Source of the DNA: Apoderus coryli
Taxonomy: Eukaryota; Arthropoda; Insecta; Coleoptera; Attelabidae
Assembly (NCBI GenBank): GCA_911728435.2
Contig: OU452210.1
Location: forward strand, 5,208,001 to 5,272,000
Length of the DNA stretch: 64,000 nucleotides
Direction: 5' to 3'
The notes beneath the pieces were generated by a model. That model was not told where the DNA came from. It saw nothing but the letters and a program-made list of their open reading frames with translations, and did not search any database. A program made the position numbers and the translations under genes. Positions within the stretch are counted from its first letter, which is position 1. Every line of letters starts with the position of its first letter. Below, one piece after another: positions 34,831 through 48,430 of this stretch.

Positions 34831-37800
34831 AATAAGGCGATATTTCTTTTACAATAAGCGAATGAGGCTGCATAGGGAGACAGGGGACTTATGCGTCAAA
34901 GACACTTTTCAAGAAAACAAAAAAAATAATACGAAAGCACAGACTTTGACCTGTTTTTGGATCTATGCACAATTAAAGGCACAGAAGATAGAGGCTGCAG
35001 TTAGATATTCTTGCTCCATTCCTCCATACTTATCGTCATGGTAGCGTCCTTTTCATGTCACTATTAGGTTTGTTTTTTCGTATACGTCTTACTTCTTACC
35101 CAGCTCATGAGTCTATAGGTCAGAACTTTGTTCCCTAGTAAATTTACACTCGCAGTTATAAAACAAATAATAATAAATATCTACTTATAATTTACCTTAA
35201 TAAGTTATATAGTGATATATACTACTAATTATTATAACTACTTTAAATCATATCCATATACCAGAATGCTTACGTCTAAGTAACTAATGAAAAGTGAATA
35301 ACAAAAAATCGAAAAATCGTTATATTATATTCATAACTTTTTATTATATACATATAAGTAATTAACAATTTGAAAAATTTCGCAGTTTTTTAAACTGAGG
35401 ATGTGTCGAATCATGGCATACATTTGAAATATATAGAATTATAAATCTCAGGATTGGTTTCTACTTGAAGAGAAAATAAATAAATCCGAAGTTAAAGATG
35501 AAAAAAATTGATTATTGGCATCTAAGATATATATTTCAATATTTCGGTATTGTATAGCCTTACGGCACACTTATAACAAACTACTCTGTAGTACATAAAA
35601 TTAATAATTATAAACTTTAGCAACTACAGAAAATTTAATATTAAAACCATTGATATTGATTTGATTGGTGAACTAAATTACCTTTTGCGCATCTATATAA
35701 TAAATTAAATGTTCCTAAAAGTAATTATCTGTAACTCTTGTGCGAGAACCATTTCAAAGTCACAATATGTAATATGCTTGATATCAGCCAAACTTAGAAG
35801 GGCCCAATCAAACACAAATAAATAATTAGTTTGAAAAAAGAATCCGTATAAATACAGCAAAAGGTATATCACGTTATTTATCTATAAAGGATAGAAGGGG
35901 CTCGCGTTTCTTCAGAGGAAGGGTTTAGAAACGTTAGTTGACGGTCATCTCTCGAAAGAGCCGACACGCTTTTACCATACTTTTGTGTAAGGAAATTCAC
36001 GTGTAATCGTAATTTTTACTCGCGCTTTATTTTTTATGCTACTCATTTATCTATGAGAAATGTGCTTACAAGTGTTGTAGTTAGTTTTATATAAGTGCAC
36101 TTCGTTTAATTATTTGGCAAAATGTTCACACGGTAATATATTATGACGTATTAATTTATTTACCTAATTTCAAATACATATTTGTTTTTTAAGTATATTT
36201 TTACAATATGATAACAACTTGTTAGAACATGTGTATTATATTTGTTTAAACTATATGATTTTAAAATTAACACATATTGTTTCAAAAATGTTAAATTTTT
36301 GTTATTGGCGAGTATAAAATGTAAATATAACGGTTAAGGAAAATTATATTACATTACACAAAAATTTGCATAAATAATGGAAATTGGATTATTTGAAGAA
36401 ATAATTATATAAGTTACAACAAAAATCATTGAAACATGTTTCGGTTTTACAAACGCGCGGAGACTTTAATGCGACGGTAGACAACATAAAATATCACGTG
36501 CGTTTGCTGGACATTTAAATTATTACTCCGTACCGACCAGCAAAGTAAATTAAATCTGAAGGAAATATTTGATATCTAAATTTGATAAATTAAATTATTA
36601 ATAATTTTACAATAAAATATTTATAATGATTTATTAAGAAAACGTATAAGCGATATGATAATTCAATTTAGTTTGTTATAAATAACTTAGACAGTTTTTG
36701 TACAAATTGATTGAAAGGATATTTGTTTTGTCAAATATTTTTGATGTGTTATGACGTTAGTTTTACTAAAAAATATCTTGATAAAACTAGGTATATAATT
36801 TCTTTATTGTTGTTATTTTAACTCTTCGCATGTCGTCATATGTTTTACTGATAATATTGGATTGATAATTACAAATAAATTTAATTCCATTTATCTGCAT
36901 ATCTCTACGACAAATGTTAACATTTATATAAATTACACTTCAATAGAAAAACAAATATAGTGATACATTAATGTCGATTAAAGTTTAATATTAATAGAGA
37001 ATACTTAAATGACTGCAACATTGTTACATCACTACACAAAAGTGTTTTCAGCATTCGTCGTGAATATGCAAAAGACGATTACATTTCTGTGCTAAACTAA
37101 TTATCACATGTACCGCTTGGTCGACATATATTCATTTCATGTGTACAAATTATTTAACTACGTAAATATCTTGCGACTGGACAGTGATAGGTCCTACTGA
37201 TGGTTTAAAGCAAAATACGTCATGAAATACACCATTTTTTATAATTGTCAGTTTGCCATCAACGACAAATCACCGAGCAAAATCTTGTTGCCTTGTCTGA
37301 CTGACTTGAACTTTTATCAAAATTAGTTTAATCTGTTTAAGAATATTAATGATACATTTCTTTTATTACTTGCAGTGTAGTGTAATTATCTCTTGCCATA
37401 GGACCGGGCAGATTTTGGGAATGAAATTGTTATAATCTATCCTATAACAATGTTTAAACATGTTTGTGATTAGGTTTGGTTCAGCCAGAAATCTTTTGTA
37501 ACATTTTAGACACAATCCACCCACCAAGGTTAAAGGCTCATTCCTATAAATCCTTATAAAACCTTTGTAATGCGTATTTGGTTCTCGAAAACCTTAATAT
37601 GCCGAGATACATATACTTATAGATAGAGTTCTTCGGATAGTTTTAATGTTTAAGTTGTGAACTTCAGGCCTAACTGAAATCATGTTTGTTCTTGAGTCAG
37701 CGTTGCAAAGACGAACTTTTCGTATCGTATCATAAAGTAGTTTACTTTTCACTAATCATGTCAGTCTCTTGACTGTATATGAACTTCTAATGGAGTACTC

Positions 37801-39800
37801 GTCTCATATTTGTGTTATGGTCGAAAACACTCGCTGAAGGACCATTTGGTAACCTGCACACAAAAAATAATTTGTTCAGATCAAAAATACACAATGTTTC
37901 CAGTACATATTTTCACATTCACTCGATTTAGTGTATTAAACTGAATGTTTTCATTTTAAGCTTAAAACAATTCTTAAAATATTTTAAAATTATAATATTG
38001 TTTTAATACAATTAATTACCTCTCATTAACACTATAATTATTTCCATGTCAAATCTAAATTAACTTAATGTTGAAGACGATTTTAAAGCCACTAGCTTTT
38101 ACTTCACAAAAAAATATTATTGTTGCTTCGATGAGGTGGTACATTTGTTACGGAGTTTGAAGATATGAGATTCACAAATGAAATCCATTATTTATTTAAA
38201 ATTGAATAGAATATTACCAGCCTGTCACACATGGGTCATGTGTGTGTGTTATGCAATTATGGTAAAATACAATTTTGTTTCAAGTCAACTAAATAACTCT
38301 ATCATTCAGTTCAAATTAAAAAAAGGACAAAATAAAAACACAATGAGACTTCTGGATCTGAGCTATAACTTGTGTTGTGTGAAAAATACCTGCTCATTAA
38401 AATTAAATTCATTCACTATTAAAATAAATATCTGAGATAATTATATAAATTTTGAGTATATAAGTAGGAGACTAATATTTACTAGAGTCTTTTTTTTTTG
38501 TGTGTATCTATTTTGTTTGAAAATGTTAGCACATTTTTTATCGATACAACAATAAATATTCCGAAGAAATTTCGGCACACAGTCTAGCATATTAAGTAGC
38601 TAGGATCTCAACTTTTAAAAAACCCTTGTTGGCTAGTTTCCCAACTATATACCTATGCATTTCATATAAAAAAGTTTAATTAAAATGTTATTAGATAAAC
38701 TGTTAACATGAATAGTTTATACGTACACTTTGAACAAAATAGTTATAACGAAACCTATATCTGTTAGTAAATTGTATATATGGTGTATTCGATATTCGCC
38801 TTTTCCAGTTCAGTGAGCATTGCGTGGTAATTTAGCGCATTATAATTAATTACTTAATACTTAATTTTCGCAAATTATTGTGATTTTAACAGATATTATC
38901 TAATATTACTAATTATTGAATAAAATATATGTATCTATACAGATCCTCATAATTGAATATTTTTCTAATAATTTTGTATTATAATTCAAAAACATAATTA
39001 GTGACGAATAAAGTTATAAATTATATGAGGTGTTGTTACAAAATATCTGGATTATAGCTGTAAAACATTTCATTTTAAATTTATCCATATTTAGTTTTCC
39101 CCTTTACTTTCGTGTATTTAATGTTGGGAAATTGAAATATTAAGAGAATCAATGGTTCATAGGGAGACCTACACATTTACCTAATACCAATTCAATATAC
39201 GAGTCCCAGTCGCCCCCACCCATCTCCAATTTAAAAAGTTTAAATGACACCTTGTATATTTTTGATGGCTTATGAAAGAAAATGTTTTTCTACAACAATT
39301 TCAGTAAAAAAATGGATGTTACATAAAAAAGTGTTGGTATATTTTAGTTTTAAATTTCAATATAGTATCAAAATTACTTAAGTTCATCAAATTCTTTTGC
39401 TGATATTCTGCCAATTGTATTTTTAGGACAATAAATAAAGCTATTGTATTATAGCCATACATAACAAAAGCATGATAGTGTGAAACAAATTTCCAACATA
39501 ACTGAGAGTCTTGTTACTTTGAGTAACAAGCAAATCATAAATAAAGCCTCCCGCCAGGGAATTCTGGCGCATCTCGTGTTGGTAAGTTGTTACTTCTTGA
39601 AAAATTTAGAAATTTAAAGAGAATTAATAAATACTTACTCTAGATTTTATAAATTTCACTCGTTTTGATGTACCTAATACTTTTTATTGATAATGTAGAT
39701 GCAAAATTACATATTTTGAATTAATTTTTATTTCATATTTTGGATATACTTACTAATAAAAAATATAATAAACCTTCGACCAATTAAAAGAATGATATCC
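34831..39800. other. Unassigned AT-rich region
   Basis: No open frame, RNA gene or mobile-element end could be supported. It could be a gene desert or part of a long intron of a gene outside the window. Confidence 0.35.
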
Positions 39801-39804
39801 ATCC

Positions 39805-40320
39805 CTAAAAGATAGAGCTTTTAATAAGGATAGACGTAGCAGGTTAATAAATGACTGGAATTATTATAAATATCTTCAGAACTCGACAATAACAGCTATA
39901 AGCCAAGAAAAAAAATGTTATCTTGAGCATACCCTGGCTGCCAATCAATAAAATCAGAAAGTGCTTTGGAAAACTATCAAAAATTGATATTTATATAGTA
40001 ACAATAATGCTGCATGGTGATTTGAATGAGCTAGATCTGGTTAACCAACATTTGTAATTTTCTAGACATACAACGGCTAATCCCGACCTCCTAAATTATT
40101 ACTTAACAAATCGAAAAACAGATTTTTGAATCAACACTTATCGATGAAGATTTGGTTATGAATTTACTTTTTGGCATCTGTTAAATCAAAGGTTAATATT
40201 AAAATTAACTGACAGTCTTGTAATGTCTCATTTCAACTATGCTCACGTAGTTTATAATTCATGTTTGATGCTCGCTGATAGTGTCCAAAATCAAAATCCT
40301 CTTGGGCCCCATCGTGCTTT
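39805..40320 (+). mobile_element. Decayed LINE fragment with internal deletion
   Basis: 39805-39985 reads KDRAFNKDRRSR, WNYYKYLQNSTITAISQEKK and LWKTIKN, with two stops (the linker between endonuclease and RT). 40179-40310 reads LNQRLILKL, then DSLVMSHFNYAHVVYNSCL (C-terminal to the RT catalytic core). The RT core between them is missing. Confidence 0.6.
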
Positions 40321-42554
40321 TTTAAGCTTCTGCACCGTAATAAATATATAATTGATTAATGTATATTTTCTTGCGCCTATAAAGTTAACAGAAAATTATT
40401 ATTTGTTAACTTACTATTAGTTTTAAGTAAACTGGTGCTAGAATCAGTATCTATTTACTGCTTTCTATCTCCTTTTGCAGTTATTGTAAAGATAAAGTGT
40501 TTTTCTTTAGCTTGTGATATCTGTGTAAATTGCATTGCTGATTATTATTGTTATTATGGATTTATTCATTGGAATAGTAGTAATATACTAATAATCGTAT
40601 ACAAAAGTAAAAGAAGAAGAAAAAACATAACAGTGTAAATGAAACCACATCTAGCGAACATACAATACGTCTAATGATTCTCAAAAATTGCGCTTTCGAA
40701 GAGGAAATATTCAAATAGGTGTTATTAAAACGCTCTAAATGATCGCGACAAGATTGAGTTATGCACGTAATTTGTTCGATTAAAAGGTTGATGAAATATG
40801 AAGTTCAAGCGTTATTATTATACTTTTTTGAAATTTTAAACTGAAATATTGTCTTTCAATCCGTAAGAAATATACAGGGTGTCACTTAAAATAAATTATT
40901 CTAAATAACAAAATTTTAGTAAGTAGTATAAAGTGGAGGAGACTGGAAGCGGCATACTAACAACTATTGGACACTGGTATAGGTCCCCTATGAACCACAT
41001 AAAATTTAAATTTTCATACATTAAAAACATGGAAGTAAAGGAGGGGGGGGGGGGGGTTGTAAGTTTCCACTCGAACATTATGTAAATCCCTAATACATAT
41101 TCTTCATTTATCCCTACAACCCTTCATGCATGGAATTGTGCTGGAAGGACGGATTGAAATCTTGTCCTTTTAAGGTAGAATTGGCCTTGGAAAACAAATA
41201 AAAGGAACATATCGACCTCATCATCCTTGGTTGGATTCTCTCGTTGAAGATGATCCCTACCAATGTATGGTGGTTCGTTTCAGGATAAGTGAAAAGACTC
41301 GCCATATGTTATCACTCCTCCCAGAGTGAGTCAAACATTTCAAACTTCTGTTTTTTTTTCAAATTATTTAGGAGCCATTTACGCACAATTTTTTGCATGT
41401 TAAAATTGTTATGTAAAAGTAAACTTATACATTTTTTTAAACTCCTCGAGCTTGAGTAAACGTACGAATAGTTAACAGACGGTCAAATCGAATCAGTTTA
41501 CGGACTTCTTAATATTTTAATTTACTTTTGGACGTGAAAGGCGACTCGAGCCATGCTTAAATCACCTAAAAGCTCATGTACCGGATAAAAATTCATTGAT
41601 ATACACTTCTATGAATAAAAGATACGTTTCAGTATCGCATATTTATGTGAAATATCACGATAATTGGATCCTCTATTATTATACCTACCAATATAATTTT
41701 TTTCAGTCTCGTTATTTTGTAGTTACCCTTCGTAGATGTAGGAATAGATCGACCGTGCTTACAATTCAGGATTACTTAGATCTTCTCTAGAATGTTATCA
41801 TCCCTTAGAAATAAAAAATAAGGCTTTTTTATACAAATAATTATTTCTTGTGGTAGTAACAAAAGCATGCCCTTATACATTATGAGCCTAGGTATAGGTG
41901 GTTGGTTGGTTTACTCTCAAACCTGCAGAAAATGTTAATTTTTCTCTGTTTCTAGGACTATATTTCGAAAATAATAGCACGTTTACAGTTTATAGTAATA
42001 AGAGGTATAAACTTTCTGCTTAAGCTATATCTGTTAATTAAAATTTAAATACTGCTAAATTGATGTTTAGAAATCTAAGACCCTGTAAATTTCGTCAAAA
42101 ACAAGGTAGAATTTTTGTAATTAAAGTCTAAACCAAAATTTCATTATCCGCGAATATTTATAAGCGTAGTTTGTTGGTGTCCAGCTCTGAAATTCAAAAC
42201 AAAATAATACGAACATAGGAGAGTTATTTTATAGTGCATAATAACAATGTAAACCTGTAGAAGTATACAAACAATAAAAATTTACAAGCGGGTGTTTGCA
42301 AATATTTCAAATTGAGGGTTTACACGAATAAGCAAATTATTAGAATATATTATGCTAACATAGACAAACGGCTTTAATAATACGAGTTCGTATCTACTAT
42401 CTTCCACCTACCATATAATCTTCTCAATTTTTCAGTACGTAACTAAACGGCCTTTAATTTTAAAATTGTTTAAAGGTATTATACCGTTTACAGTTTTAAG
42501 TTAATATTGGTTTACACGATTACAGAAATAGATATTGTCGTAACAATAATAAAG
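40321..42554. other. Unassigned; contains a poly-G tract
   Basis: AT-rich without a supported gene. 41042-41056 is an uninterrupted run of about 15 G in otherwise AT-rich DNA. A CAGGGTGTCAC end-like motif at 40873 has no partner that I could find. Confidence 0.35.
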
Positions 42555-42775
42555 GAGAAGTAATTTTGCGACAGCGACATAAAATTACCTATGCACGGCA
42601 TTTGTTTAATTTACCAGAGCCTCAGTCTAATTTTGTTTAACCAGGCTGAGGCATGGGTCGACAGATAGTGTCGATATTGTTTCGCTCTTATTATGAGCAA
42701 GAGTACCATACTCAAAAATAATTAAATTTGTGGGATAGCAACTTTGTTTGCTAGCAAAATTATTTCTCGTTAGTT
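42555..42775. mobile_element. Small MITE related to the element at 7241-7766
   Basis: The ends GAGAAGTAATTTTGC and, reversed, GAGAAATAATTTTGC are inverted, ~220 bp apart. Inside, TTTGTTTAATTTACCAGAGCCTCAGTCTAAT resembles the arm of the larger element (words such as GGCCTCAGTCTAATTCAGTA). A stretch reading TATGGTACTCTTGCTCATAATAAG on the minus strand resembles 7610-7635. It also has its own palindrome, GCCTCAGTC...GGCTGAGGC. Confidence 0.55.
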
Positions 42776-45700
42776 ATGTTTCATATCTTACAATTGCTCA
42801 TACTGGTATAATCTGAAGTAGCTTCCATGAAGTTCGTATGAAACACCAATAAGAAATAAAAGTCCTTCATAATCCGATAAATCGTTTTGTGTTTTGAAAT
42901 TGATGATGATTCTAGGTTGTTTGATTATGAGTGGAGAGGTATCACAGAATGTCATATACGATTTGCAGAATTAAACGAAAAACTGCCATAAAATTCGTGA
43001 ATTTAGTCGAATCCTACACTACAAATGAATCAGAACAACGAAAAACATTCTGGATAAAATTGTTATTAACATATAATATCGTACACATTTATATATGTAT
43101 ATAAATTTAAAAATATTATTTACAAATATTCCCAGGAATGATTATATTTGTCCGTAAAAGCCATTTTACAGCTACCATAACAAAGACGATTAAGAGCTCC
43201 ATAATTATTTATTAATCGACCCCATGTACTATTTAATAATTTGGTGGCTCTCTCCTAATATGTCTATTGAGCAAGTTGGTGTAAAATTCTTCAAACTGAA
43301 GGTCGTCTGCTCTGAATGTTTCCAATTATAGTTCACCCAGATCATGTAATAATGTGTTTTGTTATCATTAGCCCACAAAGTATATTTGTCTTCAACAGCT
43401 AAATAAGCATATACTTTTACTGAAAATTAAATAAGCTATTAGGAATTATAATATATTATATTACGAGTATATTGAAATGTTAACGCAAACCTATTAACAG
43501 GTTAACTTTACGGCCATAAAAACGTTGTTAAAAACTACACATAACTTACACTTATTGATAAGAAATTTTAACACGAGATAGTTTTATGACTTGTAAACTA
43601 AATTTATGTCGTTCCGGTTGCTATTGGGTATCTGCTTGCTATGCAAATAATAAGAGTTGCACAGTTGATAACTAATAATAAAATAATAATAAAAAGTTGG
43701 CTTATTGCGTCTAAAAAAATCATTATTACTGGTTGATTCAGCTAATTGCTAACATCAATTTAAGCTGAAATGTTGATGAGACAATGGTTCTCGGCGGCTT
43801 TGTTGTAGATATACATGTTGTTGAATTGTGTGCGGTTGAGATTTTTTATGAAATTTGTTGGATTACGTGTTTTCCCAGTACCTTCTATTTCCGTAACGAA
43901 TTCTCGGAAGTTTTTCAAAGCACTTCTGAACCTCCATGTATTCATATTCATTAGAAAGGTCGTATCAAATATTATATTATATATATTTGTTAAAATTTTA
44001 AGCCTTCAACAACTAAATGTCGGTACGGGAGAATTTTTTTAAACCTATATTTTTTATATTTTTTTTTGAAACAAAGCGAAATTCCTCTTTGTTTTTTCTT
44101 AGCGATATTTTCGATTTTGCCAAATTTGCAATTTCTGTGGTTACTGTATTTGCTACTTAATGAAAAACTCAAAAATTAAATAAAATTTTATTATACAGGA
44201 TCGTTAGAATGAATTTTGTAAAAAATTGTGATAGTGCGCTGTTTCTGAAACCGTTAATTTCCTAAATTTTTTTCCTCCGCTATTTTTTAGCTAAAATATT
44301 ATACCTCAAAAATTGACATCATGCATTTCTCAAAAAGACAGAACATAAAAGCAGCTTTTTTTTACACTGGATTGAACGAGTTACAAAACTGTTGTCTATC
44401 TTGAACCAATTAAAGTTAATAAAGTTTCTTTTTTTTGCAGTGCAATTCGGCACCTCCACAAAAGTTGAACTTTATTGCATTGCACTGTTAGAATTGACTA
44501 TTGCTTCAAGTTAAAGATCTTAATGTTTGCTATAAACGTTGTCATTGCGTAATTATAGTATATTGTTCATAATATTAAAAAACTACCCCTATGTTATAAA
44601 ACTTTTTTCTCTAAAACCACGGGATTGCGATTTGAAGTAAATTACAAAAATCCAAAGAATGCTTGTTTAGTATTATAGTATAATAGGATATTTAACGATA
44701 AAATAACACGCATGTTTGAAATCGCGTTGCTATCAAATCTAATATGATTTCTAAATACTTGAGAATTTCAAGATTTTTAAAAAATGCTGTGCTAATAACA
44801 TTGCTAATTAGAAGTTCCTACAAAATGGGGTAAGATCAATTTTGTAGCTTGAACTATTCTCATTATTCCTTCGTTAAGAGTAAAAAAAGCAAAATAGAGT
44901 TTTTGCATATTTTTTTCATAAACGTTTTCACGAAATCCTCTCTTAATGCAGCTCTGCTACATTCTTAGGTGGTTCGAACAAGTTGTTCAGTATTTTTGTT
45001 TCTGCCTTCAATATTTTAGTCCATTAGTCAAAAGGGACTACATATATAAATAAAGAAAAAAAAACAATGCACATTTATATAGAACAGAAAGACTGAACTA
45101 AATTAAGACGTTTATCACTGATATATAGAAAAATGACTTAGACTTATAATTACGAATTGACGCACTACTCGTGTGTTAAAATCATTTCTATTTACAAGAA
45201 AACATGCAAACTAAATTCCTTGTTTTTTCTTTCTTCTTGGAATCCCTAGCTACCAGAGTATGCATACCTACCTGAAATGATATTTACTTAACAAGTTTTT
45301 ATTAAAGGGCAAATACATTTGTGGAAAACTTCAATTAAGCCAATAAGTGTATATAAATAATACATACTATGCAAAATAGCGGTGTACTATGTAGTTTACA
45401 CGACCTTATATGTAGAAGAAGAAAGATGACTTCTAGTAAATGGTATTACCGTTATAAGGTAAAATTTATTAGTGGAGGTACAGTCTTAAGCAGCGAATTT
45501 AAATTAAAATGCCAATATGTTAGATTTTCACGAAAAATGCGTAAATTATTATATGGTGACTTGAAAAACAATACCTATAATTAACTTAACTCATATAAGA
45601 TAAGGAAAATATGTCACTGGTATTAGAAATTAAATTCATGCCTTTTGCAGAAGCTAATAATTATTACTGATTTACGTAAACGCTATGATAATTTGAAAAT

Positions 45701-46180
45701 CCTAAATGCTTGTTAATGTATTTGTAATTTGAGAATCTTAGAGATACATAGTTATGTATTTTCTATATGGTTTGCTAATTGTTTGTAGAAAGAGTTAAAA
45801 CTGAAATTAAGCAGGATGAGTAAAAAGAATGAAGAATTATTTTAAGAGCATATTCCTTATCAATAATTTTCATGAGCAGTGGAACAGATGATGATATAAT
45901 GTTCTGGTAAAATCTAAACCATAAGAACCCAGCGGCAATAATTTTTCGAAAAAAATTGCAGATGTTAGGTAATTATGTACATATACCTTATTTTCACCAC
46001 AATGCATTTACGGGTTCTGCTATTTGTGTGCCATTTTGACAATGTGCTTCAATTTACTTGTTTAATAAAAGTTATATTTAATTTGAAAATGTAGCCCATT
46101 CTTAAGTGGAGTTGTAATTTAGTGTTTGAATGAAAGTCAAATCTCTACAAAATAAGTTTAATAGAATTTAGAATCTATCC
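42776..46180. other. Unassigned AT-rich region
   Basis: Small AT-rich open frames (43760-43951 -, 45369-45584 +) have no recognisable similarity and low-complexity composition. Nothing is called. Confidence 0.35.
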
Positions 46181-46223
46181 GCCATACATGTTTCGGGACT
46201 AGACCAGTCCCATCATCAATGGC
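46181..46223 (-). ncRNA. Near-complete hammerhead motif
   Basis: Minus strand: GCCA, TTGATGA (core C3 changed to T), extra T, a strong 6-bp helix II GGGACT/AGTCCC around GGTCT, GAAA, CATGTA, then TGGC pairing with GCCA. Everything except C3 fits. The different helix II sequence with preserved pairing, relative to 6103 and 11265, shows that base pairing has been under selection in the family. Confidence 0.68.
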
Positions 46224-47340
46224 AAGTCAACAATACAACATAACGCCAAGACATACAATATTCTGGCCAAAATTCTATCGAAGTCTGGAAAACACACCCC
46301 AGCTTTTTAGTTCGTTTATTGATATGCAAATTTAATTTTTTTTTGCATTCATTATTTCGTTTCAATAAAAATTTTCAAAATAATTCAACGGTTTGTTTGT
46401 TTTTGCTAGAATTCGCAAACCGAAATGGTAAGGACGTCATTGCCAAATGTGATGAAGTTTTCTGATGGTACAAATATAGGTCATGTTATAGGTGATAATC
46501 TCCAGGCTCCAACTTACACTATGCTCTTAATAGTACAGACATAATAAATCAAAATTAGTAACAATTAACCAAATCAGCAACCTTCCATAGAAATCCAACT
46601 GAGTAATTAAGAATATAATAATTAGTTTTACAGATTCATCATATTCTTAAAGGAACGATGTAAAATCTAATATTATATTAACAGATATATGGAGTTAGGT
46701 TACGTTAAAAGTCTCATGTTAAGTACTATATCATACGTATTTGGAATCATACTATCAGCTATAACTCAGTGTAACAGATGATGAAATTATACTACGGACA
46801 AGCTTGTCAATCAGTCTCACAAATTACTATTAAGTTAACTACATAACATTAAAAAATTCTTGGGTTGCTCTTTTTCTGATTCAAATTCTCCAAGAGCATA
46901 TGAAAAATGTGACCACCTTGTTACTGCAAGACAATCTCCAATTTGCTGCCCTTCGATATCCAGAGTTAGAAACATTCGTAGTTAAGAAAATTGCCTATTC
47001 AATGAAATATGGTGGAAAACGGTAGTTATCAAGTTATTTATTTTAAGAACAAAATAAAAAATGCCGATCCATAAGAATGGTTTGAAATATTGTTTACTAA
47101 AATTGTGATTTAAAAGGCATTGCCATCCGTATATACTAAAAAATCAGTTGTGCACCCTGTCACCTCATATACCAAAATTTAGCTCAATTGGTTAAAGCGT
47201 TTTTAATAGATAAATTAGGATTTGTCAAAAAAATAAAAATAATTTGTAGACGTCACCAAACAAAACATATAAAACATAATAATAATACTATACACTATAT
47301 TGTATAGGTACATCGTCAAATAATATATACAAAACACACA
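46224..47340. other. Unassigned
   Basis: AT-rich. Nothing supported. Confidence 0.35.
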
Positions 47341-47344
47341 ATAT

Positions 47345-48430
47345 AAACTACTTATATTATGAATCGCTCAAAAATTAATACACATTAAAAAAGTCACCCA
47401 CAGAATAAAAAGCTTTTTCTAACAAATATGTTTTCGAGCTTTACGGAATCGAGGAAGGGATGATAGCAATTTGATTTCCACTGGCAGATGGTTGTGCATT
47501 TTTTTTGCGTTGTATAGAATCGAGCTTTTGATTAATTCGGAGGATGGGGCTGGCAGATAAAGATCATGTTCGGCGTTTCTAAGCAGATAGTTATGGAATG
47601 GTCTTTCAGAGATATCTGACAGGTTTTTGCGGATTAAGCAGACCGATTCCAATATAAATAAGGAAGGTAGTGTTAGTATTTTAAATTTTCTGAAGAAGTC
47701 CTGGCAATGGCCTCTATAGTGCAATCTCAGAGAGTATCGAATAGCTCTTTTCTGTAATCTAAAAATACGCCCAAATTGCGTTGCACATCATGTACCCCAA
47801 AATGGGAGGCCGTATCGAAGATGGGATTCGAAGAGTGAAAAGTAGACTGTTATGGAAGTTGACAAGTTAAGTTCTTTGGAAACTGATCTTAACGCAAAAC
47901 AGGCAGAGCTTAATTTTTTTGATAACGCACCAATGTGCAACTTCCACTACAGGGAGCTGTCAACAACAAGGCCCAGAAACTTAACAGAAGAAATGACGTC
48001 AATAGTGGAATTATTAAGTTCAAAAGACTGCAGCGCACCTTTATATGACATAAATTTTGTTTTCGCAGTGTTCAAGCACAACAGGTTAGAGTCACACCAT
48101 GATTTGATGGTGATTAAGTCTTTGGATATGGTACTATGACGAGCCACACTATCCGGGCCGCACGAAGTGAAACTAGTATCATCAGCAAAGAGTCATACTT
48201 TACCGCTGATGTCTAGGCACGTAATGTCGTTGATAAATAGCAAAAACAAAATAGGACCCAACACCGAACCCTGTGGAACCCCACAATCCATCGGCCTGCA
48301 AGAGGACACAACCGCATTGACCCTCACACACTGACTTCTGTTGCTAAGGTATGACTTAAACCATCCCAGTGGAACCCCCCATTTAGGCGCTATCGTGGAA
48401 GAATACATACAGACAGACAGACTTCCATCT
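47345..48430 (-). mobile_element. LINE 3' part (RT and C-terminus), 5'-truncated
   Basis: Minus strand from ~48420: [36 protein letters not shown], then LFADDTSFTS after an in-frame TGA, WCDSNLLCLNTAKTKFM, VKFLGLVVDSSLSW and LRYGLPFWGT, ending with KKMHNHLPVEIKLLSSLPRF. RT motifs B and C are present. The upstream RT motifs and endonuclease are gone. At least two nonsense changes are visible. A different family from the hpo intron copy. Confidence 0.85.

Noticed and set aside
47852..48139. 95-codon plus-strand open frame
   Set aside because: It is the antisense shadow of the minus-strand LINE RT.
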